Shown in pieces: positions 14,851 to 25,092 of a DNA stretch of 25,181 nt. Source of the DNA: CAZAKZ01 sp964485695 (lineage in GTDB: Bacteria; Planctomycetota; JAFGQW01); the NCBI GenBank assembly GCA_964485695.1, contig CAZAKZ010000081.1, positions 1-25,181 of the forward strand, written 5' to 3'. Under the pieces are notes generated by a model that ran no database searches, was not told the origin of the DNA, and was given only the letters and a program-made list of their open reading frames with translations. The position numbers and the translations under genes are program-made. The stretch's first letter is position 1. Each line of letters begins with the position of its first letter.

Positions 14851-17800
14851 ATGCGCGCAATCCACCTGGTTTTCACCCTGTTGATCGGTTCTCTTCTCGC
14901 GGCCCAGGCCAAAGAAGACGTGCTGGAGTCGGCCCGGAAGGCCCTGGGCGAGCGGCACTACGACCGGTGTCTGGAGATTCTCGCCAAGGCCCCGGATCTT
15001 GCCGAGCGCTACCGCCTCGAGGGCGAGGCGCGGTTCTTCAAGGGGGAGACCCGAGAGGCGGCCCGTGCCCTGGAGCGCTACCTCTCGCTGGCGGGCGATG
15101 CCCCCGAGGTCCCGCGCGTCCGCTACCGTCTTGCCGAGTGCTTCTCGCGCATGGGAAAACTCGCCGAGGCCGTGGCGTTGACCCGCAAGGGCCTGACCAC
15201 CGTGGCCGATCCCCGCCGTAGACTGGGCCTGGCCCGGCGCCTTCTGGATCGGGGTCTGAAGGCGGCACGACCCGACAAGGCGGACGCAAAGCCGGACTAT
15301 GCCGCAGCCCACACCTTCTTCCGGGAAGCGGAACCGTTCGCCGAGGACGACGCACCCCTCATGGGCGAGGTCCGGTTCGCGGCGGGAAAAACCTACTTCC
15401 TCCAGAAAAAACACCTCGAAGCCCTGCAGACCCTGGCGCCCCTCGTCGGCGTGGAGGTTCCCCTCCCACTCAGGCCGCGCAAGCAGAGGCGGAGCCGCGA
15501 CGGTCTTCCAGGCCTGGACGTGGACCGGCCCCTGGAGAAACCCCGGCTGGAGAATGCTCCGCGCAAGGAGGAGGCCGCCCGCATGGTGGGGGTGTCGCTC
15601 CTCGCTCTGAGGCAGCCTGGCCTGGCACGGGAGGTGTTCCGGGCCTCGTTCATGCGCAGTCCCACGGGCGTCGAGGCCCCGGCCTGCCTCCTCGGCGTGG
15701 CGCGGTCGTACGGTTTTCCAAAACCGCCCTATCGCAACGCCCTCGTCCGGGGAACGGAAGCGCTGGAGCGCCTCATCCAGTCCTTCCCCGACCACGCGCG
15801 CATACCCGAGGCCCTGGATCTCCTGGCCAAGGCACATCAGGCCTTCAACCGGCCGGAGCGCGCCCTTCACTATCTGGGGGAACTGGTTCGCAGATACCCC
15901 GCCTCGGAGCTGGCCCCACCCGCTGCACGAGAGATCGCCAGGATCCACCGGAACCGGAAGGATTTCCCCAAGGCCCTGGAGGCGTACGACCGGGCCCTGG
16001 CCGCCTTTCCTACCCACCGTCTTTGGTCGGAGATCCGTCGGGAACGCATCGACTGCGAGTTCCAGTGCGCTACTGAGGCCCGGACTCGAGGGGATCGAGC
16101 CAGCGCAACCCGCCTCTACACGGAATTTCTGAAGCGCCATCCCCTGGACGGCCGGGTGCCCGCCATCCTCCTCGCCCTCGGTCAGATCGCCGAGAAGTCA
16201 CAGAAGATTCCCGAGGCGATCAGGCACTACTCCACCCTCGCCTCCAAGTACCCCGGGACGGGCCAGGCCGTCACCGCCCTGCTGGCCCGCGCTGCTCTGG
16301 AAGAGAAGGCCGGTGACTTCAAGGCGGCGCGTACCACCTTGAAGTCCATTCCACGCGGCGGCGGCCGGGCCCGGCTGAAGGTGCTGGAAGGGACCCACCT
16401 CGCCCTCGAGACCCGCCACGCGGTGGACGCGCCCCGCCTCTTGCTCAACACGCGGAACCTGGAAAAGGTGGAGATGCGGCTCTATCGCATATCCGCCGCG
16501 GATTACTTCCAGAAGCACCTCACCCTGGAGAAGGTGGCCGACCTGGACGTGCCGCTCATCCGGCCGAACCATACCTGGACCCTCGAGGTGAAGGGCTACG
16601 TGAAATACAAGAAGATCAAGATGCCCGTGGAGATGCCGGGCGAGGGTAAGGGCGCCTTTGTCCTGTCGGCCGTGGCCGGGGACCTCCGGGCCACGACCCT
16701 GGTCCTTGAGTCCGATCTCCGCATGGTGGCCCGCATGGCCGGAGACCGCATCGATGTCCTGGTGAGCCGTACCCGGGATCTGAAGCGGGTGGGAGGGGCG
16801 TCGGTGCTCGTGGCCGGCTCGAGCCGCATCTTGCTCCGGGGCGAGACCGGAAAGGACGGCACCTACTCCGGCACATTCCTGACCCACTCGAGGCCTTCCG
16901 GCGCCGTGACGGTCCTGGCCGGCGTGGGTGAAGAAGTGGCCTGGACCCGCGTCCGGGTGCCGGTCCTGACCTCGGGTAGAATGGGATCCGGCGTCCTGCT
17001 CTGGACCGACCGAACCCGGTACCGGCCGGGCGAGACGATCCGGTTCTGGGCCCTGGTGCGGGGAAAGGTCGCTTCGCCACGAAAGGTGGAGATCCTGGGC
17101 AAGGAGGGGATTCGCCTCCGCCGGTTCACCCTCTCCCCGGCGCCGGGCGGCGTCATCCAGGGGGCGTTCCCCCTTCCCGGAGACGTCGGCAAGGGCACCT
17201 GGATCCTGCGGGTCCTGGAGGGGAAGAAGACGGTTGCTTCCCAGAAGATCGAGGTCGTGGAATCCGTGGATCGCCTCCTCCGGGTGGAGGTCGAGGCGAG
17301 TGCCCGGCGCGTGCGTCTGGGCCGCGACGTCACCTTCACCCTCAAGGCCCGGAACCGCTGGGGCCACCCCGCGAAATACGAGAAGCTCAACTATCGTGTT
17401 TCCGGCGATCCCGTGGCCCATGTCCTGACCACCGACGAGGACGGTCGGGCGCGCATTGCTCTGCCAACGGACCGCTTCGGCCTCACCGATTCCGTGGCTC
17501 TGGACGTGTTCCAGGGGAATACCTGGATCGCGGGCACGGTGGTGCCCGTGATCTGGGACGGTTTTCGCGCCCGGGTGGAGCCGGACCGGGACGTCTACCG
17601 GGTGGGCGAGGCCATCCGGGCCCGGGTCTCGGCCGCATCTTTCGACAACGTGCGGGAGGCCCGGGATGTGACGGTGGTGGTGCGTCGGGTCCTGGAGGGC
17701 GGCCGGTCCGAGGAGGTGTGCAGGGTGCCGGTGCGCACGGCCACCCGGGGCAAGGACGTGGCCGTGCCCCTGCCCATTCCGGGAGAGGGTGCGTTCTCCC

Positions 17801-20800
17801 TGCTCCTGGAAGGAGACGAGGGCATGGTGGCCACGGGGAGCGCTCTCTTCATCAGCGGACCCGACGACCCCAGGAAGATCCGGATCCTGGCCGGCCGGGA
17901 TCCCGTGCGGCCCGGGACGCCGCTGAAGCTCCAGGTTCACTGCCGCGGCGACCGGGTCTCGGCCGTCATGGTGGTGGCCAACCACCGCGACCAGCGCATC
18001 CGGCGCATCGGGCTGAATCGCGGGGGGAACGAGATCTCCATTCCCATCCGCGAGCGCGACCTGCCATGGCTCCGCATCCGCATCGGTGCCCCCATGGACG
18101 ACGGATTTCACACCGACGAGGTGACCCTGGCCGTGGAGGATCCGCTGAAGGTGGCCCTCACGGCCCAGACTCCGGCGGGTTGCCCCGACCGAAAGGTGAC
18201 CCTCCGGCTCAAGGTGGAGGACGCTGCGGGCCGGGGCGTGCGCACCGCCGCCGTCCTCCTCATGGTGCCGGAGTCGCTGCTTCCCCTCTACCGCGGCTTC
18301 TTCCAGGGGGTGGGGGAGTCGTTCATGGGGGACACCAAGGCCGAGGACTCCCCCCTGGCCTCGTCCTTTCCATTCACCTACAGGAGCAGCGGCGAGCGGG
18401 TGGCCATCCTGGGCGAACGGCACCGGGATCTTCCGGGATTCAGGTCCAACTGGGCCTCCATCGTGGACCGAAACGCCGTGGTGGCCGCGGCGCGAGCGGA
18501 GAACAACCCCGTGTTTCAATCGGCCCAGGTGTTCTACCGGGACGTGGCCTCCAGCATGGTTCGGCCCCGGGCGCAGCGCGCCCAGACAATGGTGACCGGA
18601 CAACAGATGGACCAGCAGGAGGACCTCATCGAGGAGATCGGCCGGTCCCTGGGTCGGTCGGGCCGGCCCTCCAACGTCATCAATCCCATGTTCCTCAACC
18701 AGGGATCGGGCCAGGTGTTCCTCTCCCGGAACGAGGCCGCCCCGATCCTCGGCCAGAGCAACGAGGGCATCGTCTCCGGCACCTTCCAGGACCTGGACCT
18801 CTACCGCAACGGATGGAATCCGGCCAGCGTGATGCTGTGTTCCAGGGGGGCCCTGACGATTCCGAAGGAGGACCTGGAGACGCGGCTCCGGCGCCTGGCA
18901 GCCCGGTTGCTGAAGCACGACGTTACCCTGGCGTCCCCCCGATTTTTCCTGGTGGAAACCGGGGACGATGGAACGGGGGCCGTGTCCCTGCCCCAGCCCG
19001 AGGGCAAGTGGCGGGTTCTGGTCCTGGCCTGCAGCCTCGACAAAGCGCGGTTCGGCGAGGGTGCCTGCTCCATCGAGGGGGCCTGGAAGATCCGGGCCCG
19101 GGTGGTGGTACCGCAGCGGCCGGGGCCGGGCGATGCCTCGGAGGTGGCGGTGCTGCTCTCGGGCGAGAAGCCGGAGCAGGTGCCGGTGCGCCTCTCCCTG
19201 AAGGGCCGCCCGGAGGAGTCGCGTAAGGTGCAGCTGTCAGCGGGCCTGGACACCCGGGTTCGGTTTCCCCTGAAGGCGAGCGACCGACCGGGTCCCATGG
19301 AGGGCAAGGTCCACATCGGCGACAGGGTCATTCCCGTCCGCGTGATGGTGGTTCCCGAGGCCCTCGATCCGCCCGCATCTCAGGTGCGTAGCAAGGCGGC
19401 CGGCGGGGAGGAAAGCGGTGCCTCTGCACTGGCCTGGTTCCGGAAACTCCTGGACGGGAACCGGACCCACCTGGGTCGAGCGGCGTGGATCATCGCCCGC
19501 ATCGCCGAGATCCGGTCCTCAGGCGGCGATGCCGCCGAGGACCCCGACCTGGAGACCCACCTGGCGTGGTTGCTCCTGGCCGCCGCCTCCGACGGCGGCT
19601 GGTCGTTCCAGCCCGGCGGCAGGAGCTCCGACGCGGACACCTCGGTGCTGGGGGCCTGGGCCGTGGGTGCAGCCGAAGCAGCGGGCCTCCGGGTACCGGG
19701 CCCCTTCAAGAAGCGTCTGGTGGATTACCTCAAGAAGCAGTTTTCCCAGGCGCGCGACGGCATGGACAAGGCTCCCCTCCTCCTGGGCCTCTCCCGCCTG
19801 GGTTCCGTGGATTTTGCCCACGTGAACCGCCTCTACAGGGCACGGGAATCCCTCTCCTGCCGCGACCTGGCCGCGGTGCTGTTGCTCCTCCGGCGTCAGG
19901 GGGATGACAGCCAGATGGTGAAGATCCTGGCGGCGCTGTTGAAGAGCAAGGCCGCCAAGGACGGGTCCTTTGCTCGGAGTGGGCCCATGGAACCCCTGAG
20001 CGACGTGCGCGCCACAACAGCCCTGGCCGCCATGGCGCTCTTCGGTCTCGACGCCGGCACCGCCAACCGCGCTCTCGCCTGTCTGGCCACCCGGCCCATG
20101 TGTCCTGCGCGCGAGGCCGCGGGCCTTGCCCTCGAGGCCGCCGTGCGCGCGGAGATCCGGTCTCCGGGGGACCGGTGGGTGCTCGGGAAGTCGGAGGCAA
20201 CCGGCAAGGCCGTCGAAGTGAAGGTGGAGCGCGAGGTACGATACCTGCCCATGCAGTGCAGGGGGTACACCCTGCACCGCGGATTCGACGTCGCCGGCCA
20301 CTACCGGGATCGATACGACTACACACAGCGGGTCGGAGAAGGGAAACGATTCCGGGTGGACCTGCGGGTCAGGCTGCCCTATGCCATGGCCCATGTCCTC
20401 ATCGAGGAGGCCATCCCTTCGGGGATGCGCCTCGTGGCCGAATCAATCCGGTCCCGGGCCGCGGTGGACGTGGAAGACGGCGTCCTCCGATTCCACCTTC
20501 CATCCCACGATCGACGCCGGAAGGGCACCCGGTGGTTTGTCACCACGTATCACCTGGAAGCGGCGCTGCCGGGCCACTACCGGTTCCGGACGCCGCGGGT
20601 CATCGTGCCGGGCGGAGATCGTCTGGTGGTGAAAGCGGTCCAGAAGACGCAGCAGGTCACCGTGGTCCAGGTCGGTGAGGACGACCGCAAGGGGTACCAC
20701 CTGACCCCCCGGGAGCACGAGGGCCTGGGGCGCATCTACTGGTCCCTGGGCCAGTATGACAGGGCGTATCCACACCTCGACACCCTGATGAAGAAGTGGC

Positions 20801-22473
20801 GGCTGAGGCCGCCGGTGCGGGTGCGAGCCGCCGCCCTGCTCCTGGACATGGACGTGCGGTGGAAGAACCACAAGGGCATGGTGGAGCACTTCGAGATGCT
20901 GAAGGAGAGCGACCCCGACCGCACCGTGCCTTTCCGGAAGATTGTGCCCGTGGCCGAGGCGTACGCGGCCCTGGGGGAACACGAGCGCGCCCTCCAGGTG
21001 CAGCGCGGTTGCCTCGGAGGCTTTTTCCGGGTGGACTTCGGCTTCGGCAACGCGCTCCTCAACGCGGGAGGCCTCGAGGACTTCCGCGCCTTCGTGGTTC
21101 CGCTGCTTGCGCTCTACCCCGCGGACGAGGCCACGCGAGACAGCCGCTACTTCCTCGGCCAGACCCTCCTCAACCACGCGCGCAAGGCCGGTGTCGATCA
21201 GAAGTCGAAGCGGACCTCCTTACTCGAGGGAGCCGTCCGCGCCTTTTGGGCGGCCATGGAGGCGGGCGGCGGGGGGCCTGGAACCGAAGCGTCCATGTTT
21301 GCCCTGGCCGGAACCCTGTTGGAGCAGGAGGAGTTCGACGCGGCCGCCGGCCTGTGCCAGCGGGCCGTGAAACTCTTTCAAGAATCTCACCTGAAGGACG
21401 GCTTCGAATACGTCCTGGCCTACTCCCTCTTCGAGCAGGGCCTCTACGGCCGCGCCGAGACGATCTGCGAGCGCATCGTCACCGGGGAATACCGGAACGC
21501 TGCGGGCCACAGCGGCCCGTCCATGAACCGGGACCTGACCCTGCACATGCTGGCAAAGATCCACCATGCCCGCGGCGATATCGCCAAGGCCGTGGAAGCG
21601 TATCGCAAGGTGAAGGACAAGTTCCCCGACGCCGGCCTGGCCCTGAACTACTTCGAGTGGCGGGTGCTGGACATGCCCGAGATCACGGAGCTGGCCGTGG
21701 GCGAGGACCGCACCGTCCGGCTCACCTACAAGAACATCGACCGCGTCCAGGTCCGGGCCTACCGGGTGGATCTCATGACCCTCTACCTGCGCGAGCGGTC
21801 CCTGAACCGCATCGCCAGCATCAACCTGGCCGGCATCAAGCCGTTCTTCGAAGGGAGCTACCCGGTGCGGCCGTCCACCTACCGCATGGACGGGGTGAAT
21901 CTCGCCGTGCGTCGAAAGAAGCAAGACCGGACCGGCCCGGGCGACGCCATCGCCGTGGTCCTGCCCGCTCCGGGGGCCTACCTCCTGGTGGTGCGGTCGG
22001 GCGAGACCGAGTGCATGGGCATGGTGCTGCGCACCGATCTGCAGATGGACGTCCAGACCGTCCGGGACAAGGGCACGCTCCGGGCCACGGTCTACGACCG
22101 GACCTCGGGCACCTTTGCCAGCCGCGTGGAGGTGAAGTTCGTGGGCAGCCAGGACAAGGCCTTCACCACGGCCAAAACCGACCTGCGCGGCGTGGCCGAG
22201 ACCACCGGCATCCGCGGCCTGCCCACGGTCATTGCCAAGAGCGGGGATCAGTACGCCTTCTTCCGTTCCGGGGAGACCCTCGGCCCGAGGCAAAGGATCC
22301 CGTCCCGGGGGGACAGGGGATTCCATCGTTTCAAGCAGAGCTTGAAGGGTGCGTCCGACGCCCGCCTCGGTAACTTCCAGAAGCAGCTCGACGCCCTGAA
22401 CCTGTTCAATCGGCAAAAGGTCAAGGAGCAGCAGAGCAAACGCGGAGGGGTGCAAATCAAGTCGGTGAAGTAG
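14851..22473 (+). CDS. Giant exported TPR/alpha-2-macroglobulin-like protein
   Basis: This 2540-residue protein has a Sec signal peptide (MRAIHLVFTLLIGSLLAAQA) without a lipobox, so it is probably periplasmic or secreted. In order it shows: TPR-like helices (about 25-520); a macroglobulin-like beta domain (530-650); further MG and Ig-like domains, including the MG2 hallmark TRYRPGETIRFWALVRG near 720 and VYRVGEAIRARV near 915; a Gln-rich linker (1247-1280); the A2M segment FFLVETGDDGTGAVSLP with KWRVLVLA (about 1360-1395); an alpha-helical toroid with DGGWSF (about 1540-1765); an MG10-like domain with EEAIPSGMRLV (about 1840-1930); a second TPR set (1950-2270); and a second macroglobulin-like region (2285-2480). 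The thioester motif CxEQ is absent. AGGAG precedes the ATG. Bacterial A2M proteins are thought to trap proteases; without the thioester, scaffolding or recognition is more likely. Confidence 0.85.
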   Translation: MRAIHLVFTLLIGSLLAAQAKEDVLESARKALGERHYDRCLEILAKAPDLAERYRLEGEARFFKGETREAARALERYLSLAGDAPEVPRVRYRLAECFSRMGKLAEAVALTRKGLTTVADPRRRLGLARRLLDRGLKAARPDKADAKPDYAAAHTFFREAEPFAEDDAPLMGEVRFAAGKTYFLQKKHLEALQTLAPLVGVEVPLPLRPRKQRRSRDGLPGLDVDRPLEKPRLENAPRKEEAARMVGVSLLALRQPGLAREVFRASFMRSPTGVEAPACLLGVARSYGFPKPPYRNALVRGTEALERLIQSFPDHARIPEALDLLAKAHQAFNRPERALHYLGELVRRYPASELAPPAAREIARIHRNRKDFPKALEAYDRALAAFPTHRLWSEIRRERIDCEFQCATEARTRGDRASATRLYTEFLKRHPLDGRVPAILLALGQIAEKSQKIPEAIRHYSTLASKYPGTGQAVTALLARAALEEKAGDFKAARTTLKSIPRGGGRARLKVLEGTHLALETRHAVDAPRLLLNTRNLEKVEMRLYRISAADYFQKHLTLEKVADLDVPLIRPNHTWTLEVKGYVKYKKIKMPVEMPGEGKGAFVLSAVAGDLRATTLVLESDLRMVARMAGDRIDVLVSRTRDLKRVGGASVLVAGSSRILLRGETGKDGTYSGTFLTHSRPSGAVTVLAGVGEEVAWTRVRVPVLTSGRMGSGVLLWTDRTRYRPGETIRFWALVRGKVASPRKVEILGKEGIRLRRFTLSPAPGGVIQGAFPLPGDVGKGTWILRVLEGKKTVASQKIEVVESVDRLLRVEVEASARRVRLGRDVTFTLKARNRWGHPAKYEKLNYRVSGDPVAHVLTTDEDGRARIALPTDRFGLTDSVALDVFQGNTWIAGTVVPVIWDGFRARVEPDRDVYRVGEAIRARVSAASFDNVREARDVTVVVRRVLEGGRSEEVCRVPVRTATRGKDVAVPLPIPGEGAFSLLLEGDEGMVATGSALFISGPDDPRKIRILAGRDPVRPGTPLKLQVHCRGDRVSAVMVVANHRDQRIRRIGLNRGGNEISIPIRERDLPWLRIRIGAPMDDGFHTDEVTLAVEDPLKVALTAQTPAGCPDRKVTLRLKVEDAAGRGVRTAAVLLMVPESLLPLYRGFFQGVGESFMGDTKAEDSPLASSFPFTYRSSGERVAILGERHRDLPGFRSNWASIVDRNAVVAAARAENNPVFQSAQVFYRDVASSMVRPRAQRAQTMVTGQQMDQQEDLIEEIGRSLGRSGRPSNVINPMFLNQGSGQVFLSRNEAAPILGQSNEGIVSGTFQDLDLYRNGWNPASVMLCSRGALTIPKEDLETRLRRLAARLLKHDVTLASPRFFLVETGDDGTGAVSLPQPEGKWRVLVLACSLDKARFGEGACSIEGAWKIRARVVVPQRPGPGDASEVAVLLSGEKPEQVPVRLSLKGRPEESRKVQLSAGLDTRVRFPLKASDRPGPMEGKVHIGDRVIPVRVMVVPEALDPPASQVRSKAAGGEESGASALAWFRKLLDGNRTHLGRAAWIIARIAEIRSSGGDAAEDPDLETHLAWLLLAAASDGGWSFQPGGRSSDADTSVLGAWAVGAAEAAGLRVPGPFKKRLVDYLKKQFSQARDGMDKAPLLLGLSRLGSVDFAHVNRLYRARESLSCRDLAAVLLLLRRQGDDSQMVKILAALLKSKAAKDGSFARSGPMEPLSDVRATTALAAMALFGLDAGTANRALACLATRPMCPAREAAGLALEAAVRAEIRSPGDRWVLGKSEATGKAVEVKVEREVRYLPMQCRGYTLHRGFDVAGHYRDRYDYTQRVGEGKRFRVDLRVRLPYAMAHVLIEEAIPSGMRLVAESIRSRAAVDVEDGVLRFHLPSHDRRRKGTRWFVTTYHLEAALPGHYRFRTPRVIVPGGDRLVVKAVQKTQQVTVVQVGEDDRKGYHLTPREHEGLGRIYWSLGQYDRAYPHLDTLMKKWRLRPPVRVRAAALLLDMDVRWKNHKGMVEHFEMLKESDPDRTVPFRKIVPVAEAYAALGEHERALQVQRGCLGGFFRVDFGFGNALLNAGGLEDFRAFVVPLLALYPADEATRDSRYFLGQTLLNHARKAGVDQKSKRTSLLEGAVRAFWAAMEAGGGGPGTEASMFALAGTLLEQEEFDAAAGLCQRAVKLFQESHLKDGFEYVLAYSLFEQGLYGRAETICERIVTGEYRNAAGHSGPSMNRDLTLHMLAKIHHARGDIAKAVEAYRKVKDKFPDAGLALNYFEWRVLDMPEITELAVGEDRTVRLTYKNIDRVQVRAYRVDLMTLYLRERSLNRIASINLAGIKPFFEGSYPVRPSTYRMDGVNLAVRRKKQDRTGPGDAIAVVLPAPGAYLLVVRSGETECMGMVLRTDLQMDVQTVRDKGTLRATVYDRTSGTFASRVEVKFVGSQDKAFTTAKTDLRGVAETTGIRGLPTVIAKSGDQYAFFRSGETLGPRQRIPSRGDRGFHRFKQSLKGASDARLGNFQKQLDALNLFNRQKVKEQQSKRGGVQIKSVK

Positions 22474-22478
22474 TTCCC

Positions 22479-23910
22479 TTACCTCAGAACGCTGGCGGTT
22501 CCGCCGCCGAAGGCCGCCACGCCGCCGGGGACCGGCTGGATGACGGTCCCCCATTCGGGGGACTGGATCGGTCGCAGCGGAAGGATGCCGCTTAAGGTCC
22601 ACAGTTCGGGCTGGCGGTCCGGCCACAGTATCTGGTCGTAGTGACCGCCGGCGACCAGGATCGAACCGTCGCCGAGCTGCATGGCCTGAGGGTAGGCGCG
22701 ACCGAAACCGAACCGATAGGGCAGCGTCACCGACTGCTTGAGTGCGCCGAAGAACAGCTCGGTGTCAGCGAATACGTTCTTGCCGTCGGTGCCGCAGAGG
22801 ATCACGGCGGTGGTCGAATCGAGGGCCACCATGGCGTGCCAGTATCGAGGCCGCCGCATGTTTCCCCACGGATAGAAGCGCCGCGTCCCGAGTACGAAGA
22901 GCTCCGCGGACGCCACCGCGTTCAGGTTTTTATCGGCGCCGCCCGTGATGAGCACGGCCCCTGGGAACACCGCAGCCGCCGAGGCGCTGCGCCTGGCTGT
23001 CAGGCTCGGCAGTGTGGTGAACGTGCGTCCGGCGACGTCGTAGAGCATGGCGTTGGTGGTGCCGCCACCGGCGATGAGCACGTAATCGCGCTGTGTCGCC
23101 AGATCCCGCACCCGTTCGGCCATTGGATTTTGAAATCGATACGGCACCGTACCCCACCGTACCCAGACCCAGGTTGGTCGGATTGCCGGGCCGATACAGC
23201 TCGGCCACAGGCGGTGCAGTCTGCGGATTATCGCCGCCCACGATGAGAGCCGTGCCGTCCGGCAGGGGCACGATGGCGTGTCCGAACCGCGCCCGGAGCA
23301 TGTTGCCGGCCTGCGCCATCGTTCCTCTGACAGGATCGTAGAGTCGCATCGTCGGGATCGGTGGATAGCCCGCCGGTCCCGGGAGGTAGAGCCCCCGCGG
23401 TTTCCCCCCCGTGATCAATACCTGGCCGCCGGCGAGCGTGGCGCGGGCGTGGCCCGGGTAGGGGAAATCCGGCAGCGTGGTGTCCCTCCACGTGCGCAGG
23501 AAGCTGCGCCCCACGGGTCCGGCGATCAGCATCGAGGCGATTTCGATCCGGTGGCCGCCTGCGATGCCGCCTTGAAAGTGAACCGGCAGCCCGCGCAGCG
23601 AGGGGACGTTCGGTATGGCCACCCACGCCACCCCCCGGCCTGTGGCGTCAATGAGGCCGCTCCCGGCCACGCCAACCGGCGGCACCAGCATCAGGGGCCC
23701 GGTGAGCGTAGTGATGCCGAATCCGTAGGCGATTGCATACGGCGATCCGGCGCGGCAGACCGGAGCACGGATCTCGACCGTAAGCCACTCTCCATACGCG
23801 CCGCCGCTTGTGAACCAGACCATGCTGGGATGTTCGTAGGGCTGGCACTGGGCCGCAAGGCCGGGGGCAGACAGAAGGAACGAGACCAGGAAGAGGAGTG
23901 GATATTTCAT
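22479..23910 (-). pseudogene. Secreted kelch-like beta-propeller protein, interrupted by a frameshift
   Basis: Two overlapping minus-strand frames together encode one protein of about 476 residues. The first starts at the ATG at 23908-23910 (AAAGG upstream) with a signal peptide, MKYPLLFLVSFLLSAPGLAA, then an Ig-like part and kelch-type repeats such as GGQVLITGGKPRG and DGTALIVGGDNP. Near 23150 good coding moves to the next frame, with more repeats (DYVLIAGGGTTNAMLYD, GAVLITGGADKN, DGSILVAGGHYD) running to TAA at 22479-22481. Removing one base from the four-C run at 23152-23155 joins the frames without a gap (GLGTVGTVPYRFQNP). It is therefore either a recent pseudogene or a sequencing error. 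The role of the intact protein would be an extracellular or periplasmic propeller, possibly carbohydrate or protein binding; galactose-oxidase activity is not supported. Its stop is five bases from that of the giant gene. Confidence 0.75.
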
Positions 23911-24199
23911 CGAGGTGCCTTTCCGGGTCCCCGGTCTTGGGAGTATAGCCATGTGTCGGATCCCGGCGCAACAGAACAGCACGGGAGAATAGATGGAATG
24001 AGAAGGTCAGCATCCTTGTCCATGGGCTGAAGCACGTGGATCTGCACTCCAGAAACTCGACCGGGTCCTTGCCCAGAAGGGCGTTGGAACTCATTGAATA
24101 GTTGGTTGTTATGGGCGATCTTCCGGGCCCGATATGGCATTCGAAACGCAGTGGGCCGTTTCCCTGGCCTGGCAAGAGGGGAGCCGCCAGTGTCGGCGG

Positions 24200-25024
24200 T
24201 CAATGCTGACATCTGCCGCAATAATAGGTGGAGCGGCCGGCCAGGCGGATGCACCGGATCGTTCCCCTGCACCGGGGGCAGGCCTCGCCCAGGCGTCCGT
24301 AGACCGAGAGCATGTCGGCGTATCCTCCCGGGCGGCCGCAGCCGTCCTCGTGGTCCCTGAGGGTGGTGCCGCGGGCACGGATGGCCTCGGTGAGAACCTG
24401 CCGAACGGCCCCCTCGAGGCGACTCCAGGCAGCGATGGAAAGGCGCCGGGCCTGACGCTTCGGGTGGATCCGGGCCCGGTATAGAGACTCGCAGGCATAG
24501 ATGTTTCCCAGCCCTGCGAGAACGTGCTGGTCCAGGAGGACGTTCTTCACCGGCGCTCGCCGGTGACCTGCTGTCCGGTCGAGATACTCCGGCGTCAGGG
24601 CGGGTGTGAGGGGTTCAATACCCAGATTCCTGAAGTTCGGGTGGCCGTCGAGACGGTCGTCCTGCAGGACATGGACCATGCCGAATCGTCGGGGATCATG
24701 ATACCGGACCTCGTTGCGATCTCGCAGCAGAATCCGGACATGCTCGTGCCGGTCCAGGTCGTCGATTTCCCTCCTGATGCGCAGGGTGCCGCTCATCCCC
24801 AGGTGCACCACCAGGGAAACATCCCCGGCGAGGCGGAACAGCAGGTACTTGCCCCGCCGCTCCAGCCGCCTGATCGACCGTCCGGTGAGGAACCGCCGCA
24901 GACGTGCGGCGTCCACGCGGCGCCGCAGCCGTGTATCGTGCACCCGGACGGCGGCGATGATCCGGCCCCGGACCTTGGGTTCCAGAGCCCGACGCAGTGT
25001 CTCGACCTCGGGCAACTCGGGCAT
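24200..25024 (-). CDS. mutM: Formamidopyrimidine-DNA glycosylase
   Basis: The 274-residue base-excision repair enzyme removes 8-oxoguanine and ring-opened purines and nicks the abasic site. It begins MPELPEVETLRRAL, which after Met removal exposes the catalytic Pro and keeps Glu at position 3 of the gene product. Lys59 in RRGKYLLF and the HLGMSG segment are in place. The helix-two-turn-helix region shows VLAGLGNIYACESLYRARIHP. The C-terminal zinc finger has CPRC and CGRC with the conserved Arg in GRSTYYCGRC. Length is normal and a GGAGG ribosome binding site lies just upstream of the ATG at 25022-25024. No partner gene is adjacent in the window. Confidence 0.96.
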   Translation of the reverse strand: MPELPEVETLRRALEPKVRGRIIAAVRVHDTRLRRRVDAARLRRFLTGRSIRRLERRGKYLLFRLAGDVSLVVHLGMSGTLRIRREIDDLDRHEHVRILLRDRNEVRYHDPRRFGMVHVLQDDRLDGHPNFRNLGIEPLTPALTPEYLDRTAGHRRAPVKNVLLDQHVLAGLGNIYACESLYRARIHPKRQARRLSIAAWSRLEGAVRQVLTEAIRARGTTLRDHEDGCGRPGGYADMLSVYGRLGEACPRCRGTIRCIRLAGRSTYYCGRCQH

Positions 25025-25092
25025 GGCCTCCGCCTCGACGATTTTCGGGAGCCGGATAGCAGAACTTAAAATCGAACAGGCAAACTATAGAC

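Noticed and set aside
16198..18918. A 906-codon open frame antisense to the giant gene, and similar long antisense or alternate frames elsewhere (for example 2837-4630 minus and 2048-3940 plus)
   Set aside because: They lie entirely or mostly over well-supported genes, have His/Arg/Gly-rich texture with no recognisable domain, and are expected in GC-rich coding DNA.
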